Shown one piece after another: positions 32,040 to 39,781 of a stretch of DNA of 40,540 nucleotides. The translations under genes were made by a program, and so were the position numbers. The DNA is from an uncultured Collinsella sp. (lineage in GTDB: Bacteria; Actinomycetota; Coriobacteriia; Coriobacteriales; Coriobacteriaceae). Within the stretch, counting starts at the first letter, position 1, and each line of letters opens with the position of its first letter. Below the pieces are notes generated by a model, which saw nothing but the letters and a program-made list of their open reading frames with translations, was not told where the DNA came from and searched no databases. The DNA is taken from contig CAUEPS010000016.1 of assembly GCA_959019775.1 (NCBI GenBank), positions 1-40,540 of the forward strand, written 5' to 3'.

Positions 32040-32369
32040 ATGGAGCAAGTGACAAGCGCGGCCGAGCTCAAATACGACGCCAAGGGGCTGATTCCTTGTG
32101 TGGTTCAGCAGTATGACACCGGTGAGGTGCTTATGGTTGCTTGGATGAACGAGGAGTCGGTGGGGCTGACGCTCAAGACCGGGACCACGTGGTTTTGGAG
32201 TCGCAGCCGCCAGGAGCTCTGGAACAAGGGCGCGACGAGCGGCAACATGCAGGAGGTCAAGGAACTCTGGGCCGACTGCGATAGCGATACGCTGTTGGTC
32301 AAGGTTGACTCTCCGGGCCCGGCTTGCCACACCGGCAACCGTACCTGCTTCTTTAAGGAACTCGCCTAA
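32040..32369 (+). CDS. hisI: Phosphoribosyl-AMP cyclohydrolase HisI
   Basis: Zinc enzyme that opens the adenine ring of PR-AMP. 109 aa with VMVAWMNEES-type core (VLMVAWMNEESVGLTL), TWFWSRSRQELWNKG, ADCDSDTLLVKV and CHTGNRTCFF, which holds the metal-binding cysteines. The ATG follows the hisF stop directly. HisI and HisE are separate here, not fused as in E. coli. Confidence 0.96.
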   Translation: MEQVTSAAELKYDAKGLIPCVVQQYDTGEVLMVAWMNEESVGLTLKTGTTWFWSRSRQELWNKGATSGNMQEVKELWADCDSDTLLVKVDSPGPACHTGNRTCFFKELA

Positions 32370-32415
32370 GGCGGGCGCCCTGTTGGGCGCTCGGTAAAAC
32401 GGAAAGGATTGAACT

Positions 32416-32733
32416 ATGGGTGTGCGCACCGCAAATGTTCAGGATGGAAATATCGGTGAGACGCTGACGGATCTGGCCGAGGTGATTCACGGTCGTCGCG
32501 ATGCGTCGCCACAGGAGAGCTACACCGCTCGTCTGTTGACCGATGTCGAGGACGAGCTGCTCAAGAAGCTTGCCGAGGAGGCGAGCGAGGTCATCATGGC
32601 CTGCAAGGATAACGATCACGACCACATCCGCTACGAGGCCGGCGACCTGATTTACCATCTGCTCGTAACGCTCGAACGCTACGGTATCACCCTCGACGAA
32701 CTGGCCGGTGAGCTCAACGCTCGCCGCCACTAG
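32416..32733 (+). CDS. hisE: Phosphoribosyl-ATP pyrophosphohydrolase HisE
   Basis: All-alpha NTP pyrophosphohydrolase that converts PR-ATP to PR-AMP. 105 aa with LTDLAEVIHGRR, LKKLAEEASEVIMACKD (metal-binding EExxE type) and YEAGDLIYHLLV. GGAAAGGA lies upstream. A small GCGCCC/GGGCGC hairpin (32375-32390) lies between hisI and hisE. It is the last his operon gene, and its stop codon lies 2 bp from the end of the convergent phosphatase gene. Confidence 0.95.
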   Translation: MGVRTANVQDGNIGETLTDLAEVIHGRRDASPQESYTARLLTDVEDELLKKLAEEASEVIMACKDNDHDHIRYEAGDLIYHLLVTLERYGITLDELAGELNARRH

Positions 32734-32735
32734 TC

Positions 32736-33647
32736 TTAGGCGAGGGGCGTGGATTCCCATTCGCCGGTGGCGTGGGGGATATCGAAGGTTCGATAGCCGC
32801 AGTCGTAGGCGTGGGCCTGAGCCTCGCGGATGTTCCAGCAAATATCGCAGGCGCGGTGCGCGTCCGAGCCAAAAGTAATCGGCACTTCGGCATGGGCAAA
32901 GCAGCGCAAAAGGCCAGTCGCGGGATAGTAGTCGTTGAGGCCCTTGCGCGGTGCGGCGGTCGAGACCTCAACGCGGCGACCCGTATCATGGGCGCATTCG
33001 GCCATCTGCTCCCAAAACGGCGCCGGGTCAAAATCGGGCGCAAAGCCCTCCTTCGAAAAGCGCATGACCAGGTCGGGATGGGCCATCACGTCAAAGTTGA
33101 GCGGGCTTTCGCAGGCGCGGCACCAGTCATCGACATAGCGCTCCCACACGCCGCGCACGCCCAGGTTTTCCCAAACATGCAGGTTGGTGTCGTCGTCGAT
33201 CCAACCGCAAAGGGAATCGGGGGTATCGGGACGAGCGACGTCCTCCGTCCCCGCCGTGCCCGCAGCGCCTGCCGCAATATCGCCTGGGTTGCCAATCCAA
33301 TGTACGCTGCCCAGACGCACGACGGCACCCCGGGACCAGCGCTCGACCAAAGGCTCGCAACCCTCGTACCAATCGCACTCAAAGCCATAGATAAAGGTGA
33401 GCTCCGGCGCGATCTGCGCGGCGAGTTTGCGGGCGTCCTCAAAGGCCAGACGATGTGCCGGCAGGTCGCCCTCAGTAACCTGCACTTCGCAGTTGGCGTC
33501 CATGCTGGCGGGCAAGGTGAGGTGGTCAGTCGAGACCATAACACGGCAGCCGGCGGCCGCGGCGGCGCGGACGTTGTCCTCAAACGAGGCATGGCCGTCC
33601 GAAAACGAGGTGTGGGTATGGCAATCGACCAGCGGGCATACGGGCAT
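32736..33647 (-). CDS. PHP-domain histidinol-phosphatase (HisJ/HisK type)
   Basis: The metal-dependent PHP phosphatase that makes histidinol from histidinol phosphate completes the pathway lacking in the adjacent operon. Metal ligands visible: DCHTHTSFSDGH (His10, His12), TDHLTLPA, FIYGFECDWYEG, RLGSVHWI, DVMAHPDLVMRF, and FGSDAHRACD near the C-terminus. Length is 303 aa. AAAGGAG lies 5 nt before the start. There is an alanine/glycine/threonine-rich insertion at about 126-137. The gene converges on hisE with a 2-bp gap, so the transcripts must overlap. ATTGTA at 33680-33685 (TACAAT on this strand) may be the -10 box. Confidence 0.88.
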   Translation of the reverse strand: MPVCPLVDCHTHTSFSDGHASFEDNVRAAAAAGCRVMVSTDHLTLPASMDANCEVQVTEGDLPAHRLAFEDARKLAAQIAPELTFIYGFECDWYEGCEPLVERWSRGAVVRLGSVHWIGNPGDIAAGAAGTAGTEDVARPDTPDSLCGWIDDDTNLHVWENLGVRGVWERYVDDWCRACESPLNFDVMAHPDLVMRFSKEGFAPDFDPAPFWEQMAECAHDTGRRVEVSTAAPRKGLNDYYPATGLLRCFAHAEVPITFGSDAHRACDICWNIREAQAHAYDCGYRTFDIPHATGEWESTPLA

Positions 33648-33762
33648 GGCGACTCCTTTGCATTTGGCGAATCCGCTCCATTGTAATGGCGCAGCCTCGG
33701 CGCGTCGTGCGCGCGGGGTGCCGAAATCGACTGGAAAGGGTGCGCGGTGCGGCCCCGCTCCA

Positions 33763-33827
33763 AAACGTGTACGTCAGTCTCCAAAACCGACAAAAAATGA
33801 CATGTTTGGAGGCTGACGTACACGTTT
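33763..33827. repeat. 23-bp inverted repeat in a divergent intergenic region
   Basis: Arms 33763-33785 and 33805-33827 pair throughout, with a single T/G wobble, around a 19-nt AT-rich loop. The core arm ACGTGTACGTCAG is itself partly palindromic (GTAC). The element lies between two divergent genes, so it is not a simple terminator. It may be a repeat element or an operator. Confidence 0.75.
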
Positions 33828-33933
33828 GGATAGGGGCGAGGGCGGCGACGGACGAAAGTCACGCCTGTGCCACGTCCGATGTGCTAGCGTTTGGATGAAT
33901 AAAACGAGCCCGTGCGGAAAGGATCCGGACCGT

Positions 33934-34419
33934 ATGCAACGTGGAAGTACATCTCCGCTGTCCCGCGAGACCGATGCGCCCGAAACCATCGTCAAGCTGG
34001 AGTGCGACATCGACGATGCGTCGCCCGAGGTGCTCGCCTATGCCGCCGACCGCTTGCGCGAGGCGGGCGCCCGCGAAGTGCACTGGCTGCCTCTCTACTG
34101 CAAAAAAGGTCGTCCCGGCTGGCAGCTGCAGGTAATTTGCGCCCGCGAGGACATTGACCGTCTGCAGATGATCATCTTTTTGGAAACCACGACCAACGGC
34201 ATCCGCCGCCAGGTTATGGAGCGCGTCTGTCTGCCGCGTCGTTTTGAGCAGGTGGCGACGCCTTGGGGCGAGGTGGCCGTTAAAGTAGCCACCCTGCCCG
34301 ACGGCAGTGAGCGTGCGGCACCCGAGTACGAGGACTGCTCCCGCCTCGCTCGCGAGCACAACGTGCCGCTCCAACGCGTGATGCAGGCGGCCCAGAGCGC
34401 GGCGCTTCGATTTGAGTAA
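33934..34419 (+). CDS. LarC C-terminal-domain protein (stand-alone)
   Basis: 161 aa that match the second domain of the nickel-pincer cofactor protein LarC (formerly DUF111): LECDIDDASPEVLAYAADRL, WLPLYCKKGRPGWQLQVIC, LQMIIFLETTTNGIRRQ and PEYEDCSRLAREHNVP. In lactobacilli LarC is made as two parts by frameshifting, and it inserts nickel (CTP-dependent) into the cofactor of lactate racemase. Here only the C-terminal domain is present, and no larB, larE or larA is in the window, so a whole LarC function is doubtful. The start ATG 33934 has GGAAAGG about 11 nt upstream; ATG 33895 is an alternative without a site. It is followed by the phosphoesterase and mazG, perhaps one operon. Confidence 0.8.
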   Translation: MQRGSTSPLSRETDAPETIVKLECDIDDASPEVLAYAADRLREAGAREVHWLPLYCKKGRPGWQLQVICAREDIDRLQMIIFLETTTNGIRRQVMERVCLPRRFEQVATPWGEVAVKVATLPDGSERAAPEYEDCSRLAREHNVPLQRVMQAAQSAALRFE

Positions 34420-34474
34420 CGCGGCCGGTGGCACGCCGCGCCCAGCCCCATCAAACCCACCCGAAAGGACCACC

Positions 34475-35023
34475 ATGAAATACCTCATCGCCTCCGACAT
34501 CCATGGCTCGGCATACTGGGCCGAGCGCCTCTGCACCGCCATCGAATCCGAGCAGCCCGACCGTATTGTGCTGCTGGGTGACCTGCTCTACCATGGCCCG
34601 CGTAACGACCTGCCGCGCGATTACGCCCCCAAGCGCGTGATTCCGCTGCTCAACGCCCTGGCCGACCGCATCATCGCGGTGCGCGGTAACTGTGACGCCG
34701 AGGTCGACCAGATGGTCCTCGACTTTCCTGTCATGGCCGACTACGCCACGCTGTTCGACGAGACCGGCCGCGAGCTGTTCCTGACGCATGGCCACGTCTT
34801 TGGCGCCGGCATGCACAACAGTGTCGACCACGCGCCCGCGCTGCCCGAGGGGTCCGCGCTCGTCTACGGCCACACGCATATCAAGGTTAACGAGGCAAGC
34901 GAAGCGCACCCGGGCCTATGGCTCTTCAACCCCGGCAGCGTGAGCATCCCCAAGGATGGCACGCACAGCTACGGCATCTACGAGGGCGGTGCGTTCCGCC
35001 ACGTGATCATGGAGGAGGACTAA
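34475..35023 (+). CDS. YfcE-type metallophosphoesterase
   Basis: 182-aa calcineurin-like phosphodiesterase. All metal-binding motifs are present: SDIHG (Asp8, His10), GDLLYHGP, RGNCD, THGHVFG and GHTH, followed by NPGSVSIPKDG. E. coli YfcE hydrolyses artificial phosphodiesters, but its natural role is unclear, and the same applies here. GAAAGGA lies before the ATG. It ends 2 bp before the mazG start, so the two are co-transcribed. Confidence 0.92.
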   Translation: MKYLIASDIHGSAYWAERLCTAIESEQPDRIVLLGDLLYHGPRNDLPRDYAPKRVIPLLNALADRIIAVRGNCDAEVDQMVLDFPVMADYATLFDETGRELFLTHGHVFGAGMHNSVDHAPALPEGSALVYGHTHIKVNEASEAHPGLWLFNPGSVSIPKDGTHSYGIYEGGAFRHVIMEED

Positions 35024-35025
35024 CC

Positions 35026-35886
35026 ATGGCGCAGCACACGGCCCAGCAAAATGCCGAGGGCTCGCGCGATCTGTCCACGCTGGTCGACGCGTCGGCCGAG
35101 CTGCAGCATCTGGTGCAGACCATCTGGCGTCTGCGTCAGCCCGATGGCTGCCCGTGGGACCGCGAACAGACGCATCAGAGCATCGGCAAGAACATGATCG
35201 AGGAAGCCTACGAGGCGCTCGATTGCATCGAGGCGGACGACGTGGCGCATCTGCGCGAGGAGCTCGGCGACGTGCTCATGCAGGTCGTACTGCATGCGCA
35301 GATTGCGGCGGACGCCGGTGAGTTTACGCTGGCCGATGTGGCACGCGATATCGACGCCAAGCTCATCCGCCGCCACCCACATGTGTTTGGCGATGCGGAT
35401 GCCGATAACTCCGACGAGGTGCTCAAGATCTGGGACGAGGTCAAGCTTGCCGAGAAGGCTGCCAAGGACAAGGTCGTGGCAGCGGGCGAGGCTGCGCCCG
35501 AGGGCCTGCTCGACGGCGTGCCTACGCACCTGCCGGCGCTGATGCAGGCTCAGAAGGTGTCGCGCAAGGCGGCTGCCGTGGGCTTTGAGTGGGAGACGGT
35601 CCAGGACGTATGGGACGAGGTTGCCGAGGAGCGTGCCGAGTTTGAGGCCGAGGCTCCCGGCTCGCCCGAGCGCGAGATGGAGTTTGGCGACCTGCTCTTT
35701 GCCCTGGTCAACGTTGCGCGCAAGGAGGGCATCGACGCCGAGAGCGCCCTGCGCGCGAGCACGGCCAAGTTCCGCCGTCGCTGGGCTGCGATGGAGCAGA
35801 TGGCGGCCAACGCCCATGTGGATCTGGCTGAGCTTTCGACCCACGGTCTCAATGACCTGTGGGATGCCGCAAAGGCAGAGGAGTAA
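35026..35886 (+). CDS. mazG: Nucleoside triphosphate pyrophosphohydrolase MazG
   Basis: House-cleaning enzyme that hydrolyses (d)NTPs to monophosphates and pyrophosphate. 286 aa with two MazG repeats: residues about 27-110 (RLRQPDGCPWDREQTHQSI, EEAYEALDCIEADD, LREELGDVLMQVVLHA) and about 180-255 (KAAAVGFEW, EFGDLLFALVNVARKEGID). The EExxE...D metal-binding pattern is clear. AGGAGGA lies upstream in the phosphoesterase end. A terminator follows the stop codon. Confidence 0.95.
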   Translation: MAQHTAQQNAEGSRDLSTLVDASAELQHLVQTIWRLRQPDGCPWDREQTHQSIGKNMIEEAYEALDCIEADDVAHLREELGDVLMQVVLHAQIAADAGEFTLADVARDIDAKLIRRHPHVFGDADADNSDEVLKIWDEVKLAEKAAKDKVVAAGEAAPEGLLDGVPTHLPALMQAQKVSRKAAAVGFEWETVQDVWDEVAEERAEFEAEAPGSPEREMEFGDLLFALVNVARKEGIDAESALRASTAKFRRRWAAMEQMAANAHVDLAELSTHGLNDLWDAAKAEE

Positions 35887-35890
35887 GACT

Positions 35891-35937
35891 GCGGGAACGA
35901 CGAGCCGGCACGCCTCGTCGCTCCCGCTAAATTTTTC
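35891..35937 (+). terminator. Terminator after mazG
   Basis: A 14-bp stem with one mismatch (35891-35904 with 35914-35927) is followed by TAAATTTTTC. Confidence 0.85.
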
Positions 35938-35957
35938 GAAAAACAAGTGTATCCCTC

Positions 35958-36002
35958 GGCTAACTTAGGGCATAATGCAAAAAGTGCGACATGGCTAACT
36001 TA
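35958..36002 (+). promoter_or_regulatory. Probable eno promoter region
   Basis: CATAAT at 35971-35976 is a likely -10 box, about 100 bp before the eno start. GGCTAACTTA occurs twice (35958-35967 and 35993-36002), 35 bp apart, flanking it. The -35 element is not clear. Confidence 0.4.
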
Positions 36003-36076
36003 CGGAGGCGCACCGACGGTGCACGGTCGGCCGGTCGCCAAGCATTCAACCCGTTTCCAAGTGAGAGGGAGACAAC

Positions 36077-37366
36077 ATGAGCGATATTTTGGATGTCTAC
36101 GGTCGCGAGGTGCTCGACAGCCGCGGCAACCCCACCGTCGAGGTCGAGGTCGTGCTCGAGGATGGCAGCTTCGGCCGCGCAATGGTGCCTTCGGGCGCTT
36201 CGACCGGCGCCTTTGAGGCATGTGAGCTGCGCGATGGCGACAAGGGCCGATATCTGGGCAAGGGTGTCTCGCAGGCCGTCGAGCACGTCAACAACGAGTG
36301 CGCCGATGCCGTCGTGGGCCTCGACGCCTTCGATCAGCGCGCCGTCGATGCCGCGTTGATCGCTGCGGACGGTACACCCAACAAGACCAAGCTCGGCGCT
36401 AACGCCATTCTGGGCGTGTCGCTGGCCGTCGCCCGCGCCGCTGCCGAGTCGGCGGGCCTGTCGCTGTACCAGTACCTGGGCGGCGTCAACGCCCACCTGC
36501 TGCCCACGCCCATGATGAACATCCTCAACGGCGGCGTGCATGCCGACAACAACGTTGACTTCCAGGAGTTCATGATCATGCCCGTGGGTGCTCCGAGCTT
36601 TGCCGAGGGCCTGCGCTGGTGCGCCGAGGTCTACCATACCCTCAAGGGCGTGCTGCACGAGGCCGGCCTGGGCGGCGGTGTGGGCGACGAGGGCGGCTTC
36701 GCGCCCAACCTCAAGACCAATGCCGAACCGTTTGAGTACATTACCAAGGCCGTCGAGAAGGCTGGCTTTAAGCCCGGCGTCGACTTCATGTACGCCATGG
36801 ACCCGGCGTCCACCGAGTTCTACAACGCCGAGACCGGTATGTACGAGCTCAAGGGCGAGGGCGTGGAGTACACGAGCGCCCAGATGGTTGATTACTGGGA
36901 GAAGCTCGTCGACGCCTATCCCATCATCTCCATCGAGGATGGCATGGCCGAGGAGGATTGGGACGGCTGGGTTGAGCTCACCCGTCGCATCGGCAACAAG
37001 GTGCAGCTGGTGGGCGACGACCTGTTCGTCACCAACACCGAGCGCCTTAAGAAGGGCATCGAGCTGGGTGCCGCCAACGCGATTCTGGTCAAGGTCAACC
37101 AGATCGGCACGCTCACCGAGTCGCTCGAGGCCATCGAGACCGCCAAGGAGGCCGGCTACGCTTGCATCGTGAGCCACCGTTCCGGCGAGACCGAGGACTC
37201 CACGATCGCCGACCTGGTCGTGGGCGTCAACGCCGGTCAGATCAAGTCGGGCGCCCCTTGCCGCAGCGACCGTATTGCCAAGTACAACCAGCTCATCCGC
37301 ATCGAGGACGAGCTCGAGGGCAGCGCGCGCTACGCCGGCAAGGCCGCGTTCTACAACATTCGCTAA
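36077..37366 (+). CDS. eno: Enolase
   Basis: Glycolytic enzyme converting 2-phosphoglycerate to phosphoenolpyruvate, the phosphate donor for all PTS systems in the window. 429 aa. Motifs: YGREVLDSRGNPTVEVEV, GASTGAFEACELRDGD, NGGVHADNNVDFQEFM, GVGDEGGFAPNL, SIEDGMAEEDWDGW (metal Asp/Glu), GDDLFVTN, catalytic lysine in ILVKVNQIGTLTE, and VSHRSGETED. AGAGGGAGA lies before the ATG. It is a single cistron between two terminators. Confidence 0.98.
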   Translation: MSDILDVYGREVLDSRGNPTVEVEVVLEDGSFGRAMVPSGASTGAFEACELRDGDKGRYLGKGVSQAVEHVNNECADAVVGLDAFDQRAVDAALIAADGTPNKTKLGANAILGVSLAVARAAAESAGLSLYQYLGGVNAHLLPTPMMNILNGGVHADNNVDFQEFMIMPVGAPSFAEGLRWCAEVYHTLKGVLHEAGLGGGVGDEGGFAPNLKTNAEPFEYITKAVEKAGFKPGVDFMYAMDPASTEFYNAETGMYELKGEGVEYTSAQMVDYWEKLVDAYPIISIEDGMAEEDWDGWVELTRRIGNKVQLVGDDLFVTNTERLKKGIELGAANAILVKVNQIGTLTESLEAIETAKEAGYACIVSHRSGETEDSTIADLVVGVNAGQIKSGAPCRSDRIAKYNQLIRIEDELEGSARYAGKAAFYNIR

Positions 37367-37438
37367 ACGGGCGAATTTGGCGAGGGGGAGGCTGACTCGG
37401 TTCCTCCCCGCCTTGGCTGGATGCCGCAAAGAACTATG

Positions 37439-37470
37439 GGCGCTGGGCCATACGGCTCAGCGCCTTTTTT
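37439..37470 (+). terminator. Terminator after eno
   Basis: GGCGCTG-G-GCC pairs with GGC-T-CAGCGCC around ATAC, then six T. An upstream GGGGAGG/CCTCCCC hairpin (about 37384-37408) may assist. Confidence 0.92.
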
Positions 37471-37561
37471 ATGTCGAGCAAAGGCTGACGAAGGCGGTGC
37501 GGGCGCTCGTGCTATAACTAAAGGACTTAGCGCAAACAAACCTCAACCGCACAAGGCGCAC

Positions 37562-38323
37562 ATGGATCAGATTTACGACAACAGGTACTATTCCGCCGGT
37601 TCGCGTGAGCCGTCGTCTCGTCGTGCGCGTACCGCACAGCTTGGCGGGTCTGGTTATGCTGGCGCTGATCGCTCCAGGTATAGCTCGCCGGCGACTTCGC
37701 ATCCCAATGCTCAGCCAAATTGTTCCTCGGATAATCCGGTGCGCCCATCGCGTTCCAAGCATGCGTCGCGCCCTTCGACCCAGGCGTCCGACAAGCCGCG
37801 CCGTCCCTCAAGTCGTCTTTCCGGCTCTGACTTTATGCACTACGCCAACGACAACGCAGCGGTCAAGGCGATTTACGACTTTACCCACGGTCCTCAGCGA
37901 GGGCTATTCATCGGCATTGTCGTTGCTCTGGTGCTCGTGAGCCTGTATTTCCCCGTGCGCGATCTGTACGTGGCAAAGCGCTCGAGCGATATCTTGGCCA
38001 AGCAGGTCGAGATTCGTCAGCAATACAATGATGAGCTGCAAAAAAGCGTCGACAAGCTGCTCTCGGAGGAGGGTATCAAGGACGCGGCATCCGAGGACTT
38101 GGGCCTGGTGATGCCCGGCGAGAAGAGGATTGAAGTGCAGGGCCTGGACGACGATTCGGATTCGTCTTCGAGCAAGAAGTCGTCGAACGCCAAGAAGGCC
38201 AGCGAAGTTGCCAAGGAAATCGAAGAAGTCGGTAAGGACGCCCCGTGGTATATCCAGGCGCTCGACATGCTGTTTGGGTTTAACGGTGTCGAGGGCCAGA
38301 CGGTCGTGTCCAACGGCGAGTAG
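37562..38323 (+). CDS. Septum formation initiator, DivIC/FtsB-like membrane protein
   Basis: 253 aa. Residues 1-90 are a disordered, Ser/Arg/Pro-rich cytoplasmic region. A single membrane span lies at about 114-132 (GLFIGIVVALVLVSLYFPV). A coiled coil follows (about 136-172: AKRSSDILAKQVEIRQQYNDEL) with EEGIKDAASEDLGLVMPGEKRI, the usual FtsB/DivIC motif. The tail is serine- and lysine-rich and ends in a hydrophobic stretch. Members link FtsL and FtsQ in the divisome at the septum. AAGG lies 5 nt before ATG 37562; TATAAC at 37513-37518 may be the -10 box. It is followed by the Ppx/GppA gene, an order I recall from other actinobacteria (eno, divIC-like, ppx). Confidence 0.85.
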   Translation: MDQIYDNRYYSAGSREPSSRRARTAQLGGSGYAGADRSRYSSPATSHPNAQPNCSSDNPVRPSRSKHASRPSTQASDKPRRPSSRLSGSDFMHYANDNAAVKAIYDFTHGPQRGLFIGIVVALVLVSLYFPVRDLYVAKRSSDILAKQVEIRQQYNDELQKSVDKLLSEEGIKDAASEDLGLVMPGEKRIEVQGLDDDSDSSSSKKSSNAKKASEVAKEIEEVGKDAPWYIQALDMLFGFNGVEGQTVVSNGE

Positions 38324-38343
38324 CGCCCGGAGGGGAACCCGCA

Positions 38344-39345
38344 ATGGCAGATTGCAAACGATATAAGGTGGCGGCGATCGATCTGGGAACGGTGTCGTCG
38401 CGACTGGTGTTGGCCCAGGTCGAGGGCGGGGCGATCGTGGGATCGTCCAAGCATACCGAGATTACCGACCTGGGCGAGGGTGTGGACGCGACGGGTCGCT
38501 TTTGCGAGGCGGCTGTCGAGCGTGTGCTCGCTGCGTGTCGCATGTTTGTGGATGAGGCCCGTGCCTTTGGGGCCGCGTGCATCTGCACCACGTGCACGAG
38601 CGCCGCGCGCGATGCGTCCAATGCCGCGCTGCTGCTGGACGGCCTGCGCGATCTGGGGCTTGAGCCACAGGTGATTCCGGGCGAGGTCGAGGCGCGCCTG
38701 ACGTTTTTTGGCGTGGCGCACGACTTTGCCGGCGAGCGCATCATTGTTGCCGATTCGGGTGGCGGATCCACGGAGCTCGCGACGGGCGTCTATGCGCCGG
38801 AGCGTGGGGTCTTTGCGCTGGAGGGCACGCGTTCGCTGGACATCGGTTGTCGCCGCGTGACGGAGCGGTTCTTCTCGGCGCTGCCGCCTGCGGACGGCGA
38901 GCTTGCTGCCGCTGCCGCGTGGGCAGGTGAGCAGTTCGCCGCCTATTTTGAAGGCCTGCCCAGCGACTTTGAGCGCGCCGAACGCTTGGTCGCAGTGGGC
39001 GGCACGGTGACTACGCTGGTGGCTCTGATCCACGAGCTGGAGCCGTACGATTCGAGCTTTGTGCACCTGCGCGAGCTTTCGCTGGATCAGGTTTCGGCCG
39101 CTATTGAGCGCATGTCTGCGCTGGATGTCGCAGGCATTGCCGCGTTGCCAGGCGTGCAGCCCAAACGCGCGGGCGTGATCTTGGCTGGCGCCGTGGTGAT
39201 CCGCGAGCTCATGCGCGCTGGCGGCTACAAGACGCTCACTGTAAGCGAGAACAGCCTACTTGCCGGCATGGCCGCCACCATCAACGAGGCTCTCGACGGC
39301 ACCGCCCCCACCATCGCCTGGACCCCCGCTCTCAGCACCCTCTAA
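38344..39345 (+). CDS. Ppx/GppA-family phosphatase (exopolyphosphatase or pppGpp hydrolase)
   Basis: 333-aa member of the actin-like ASKHA family. Motifs: AAIDLGTVSSRLVLAQ (phosphate 1; most family members have GSNS where this one has GTVS), CTTCTSAARDASN, EVEARLTFFGV, VADSGGGSTELATG (phosphate 2), and VAVGGTVTTLVAL. The single-domain length is typical of actinobacterial Ppx proteins. Substrate, polyphosphate or guanosine pentaphosphate, is not decidable here. GGAGGGG lies before the ATG. It follows the septum gene by 20 bp and is likely co-transcribed. Confidence 0.9.
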   Translation: MADCKRYKVAAIDLGTVSSRLVLAQVEGGAIVGSSKHTEITDLGEGVDATGRFCEAAVERVLAACRMFVDEARAFGAACICTTCTSAARDASNAALLLDGLRDLGLEPQVIPGEVEARLTFFGVAHDFAGERIIVADSGGGSTELATGVYAPERGVFALEGTRSLDIGCRRVTERFFSALPPADGELAAAAAWAGEQFAAYFEGLPSDFERAERLVAVGGTVTTLVALIHELEPYDSSFVHLRELSLDQVSAAIERMSALDVAGIAALPGVQPKRAGVILAGAVVIRELMRAGGYKTLTVSENSLLAGMAATINEALDGTAPTIAWTPALSTL

Positions 39346-39461
39346 ATAAGCTGCGGTGAAATAGTTCCTAAATAAGCTGGTAAACGGTATAAACAGGATC
39401 TATTCCACCGCAACTTCTAAGGGGCCGAAGCAGTCTTTTTAGCTCGTCCTAAATTAGCTGA
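39342..39461. repeat. Imperfect inverted repeat and three copies of a CCTAAATAAGCTG-like motif
   Basis: Arms at 39350-39369 and 39395-39414 match at 17 of 20 positions (core GCGGTG.AATAG) around a 25-nt loop. CTAAATAAGCTG occurs at 39342 (including the ppx stop) and 39368; CTAAATTAGCTG follows near 39450. The element lies between ppx and the GC-rich tract next to tRNA-Leu. It may be a terminator-like or protein-binding element. Confidence 0.55.
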
Positions 39462-39474
39462 CTTTCTGAAGCGC

Positions 39475-39615
39475 GGGGCGGTGGGACGTCTGCGTATTTG
39501 CTGCGCAAATCCGCACCGGCTTCGGACGCCTGCCGGCGCCCTCGCCGGCTCGCTGCGGACGCTGCGCGTCCGCTTGACGCTCGCCCCTTCGCGGGTTCGA
39601 GCCCCACCGGCGTCC
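39475..39615. other. GC-rich hairpin tract with tRNA-like fragments
   Basis: GGGGCGGTGGGAC at 39475-39487 repeats the 3' end of the nearby tRNA-Leu (39671-39683). GGACGCC (39524-39530) is complementary to GGCGTCC (39609-39615), with GGGTTCGAGCCC between them as in a T arm. The anticodon region is not tRNA-like, so this is not a working tRNA. Other short hairpins (ATTTGC/GCAAAT, GCGGACGC/GCGTCCGC) fill the tract. No gene is visible here. Confidence 0.4.
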
Positions 39616-39653
39616 AAAAGAAACGAGCCCGCATCCCTTGGGGACACGGGCTC
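39616..39653 (-). terminator. Terminator of tRNA-Leu
   Basis: On the minus strand GAGCCCGTGTCCC pairs with GGGATGCGGGCTC (13 bp with two wobbles, 3-nt loop), then GTTTCTTTT. It begins 13 nt after the tRNA 3' end. Confidence 0.85.
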
Positions 39654-39665
39654 GAAAGCTCCATA

Positions 39666-39750
39666 TGGTAGGGGCGGTGGGACTCGAACCCACAATCCTT
39701 GCGGCGAGAGATTTTAAGTCTCCTGCGTATGCCAATTCCGCCACGCCCCC
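39666..39750 (-). tRNA. tRNA-Leu (anticodon UAA), CCA encoded
   Basis: The minus strand reads GGGGGCGTGGCGGAATTGGC at the 5' end. The acceptor stem pairs with CGCCCCT, followed by ACCA. The anticodon stem GGAGA/TCTCT encloses CTTAAAA, giving anticodon TAA. A long variable arm (class II, as expected for leucine) precedes the T arm GTGGG-TTCGAGT-CCCAC. Total length is 85 nt with CCA. Confidence 0.96.
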
Positions 39751-39781
39751 GTAAGACTAGAAGTCTAGCACAAGCCGTCCG

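Noticed and set aside
39524..39615. A second tRNA, possibly tRNA-Sec or a class II tRNA
   Set aside because: Acceptor-like ends pair and a TTCGAG loop is present, but there is no anticodon arm or D arm and the T stem does not pair.
39449..39744. Minus-strand ORFs containing VGLEPAKG-type peptides
   Set aside because: They overlap tRNA-Leu and its terminator. Such peptides are a familiar artefact of translating tRNA 3' ends.
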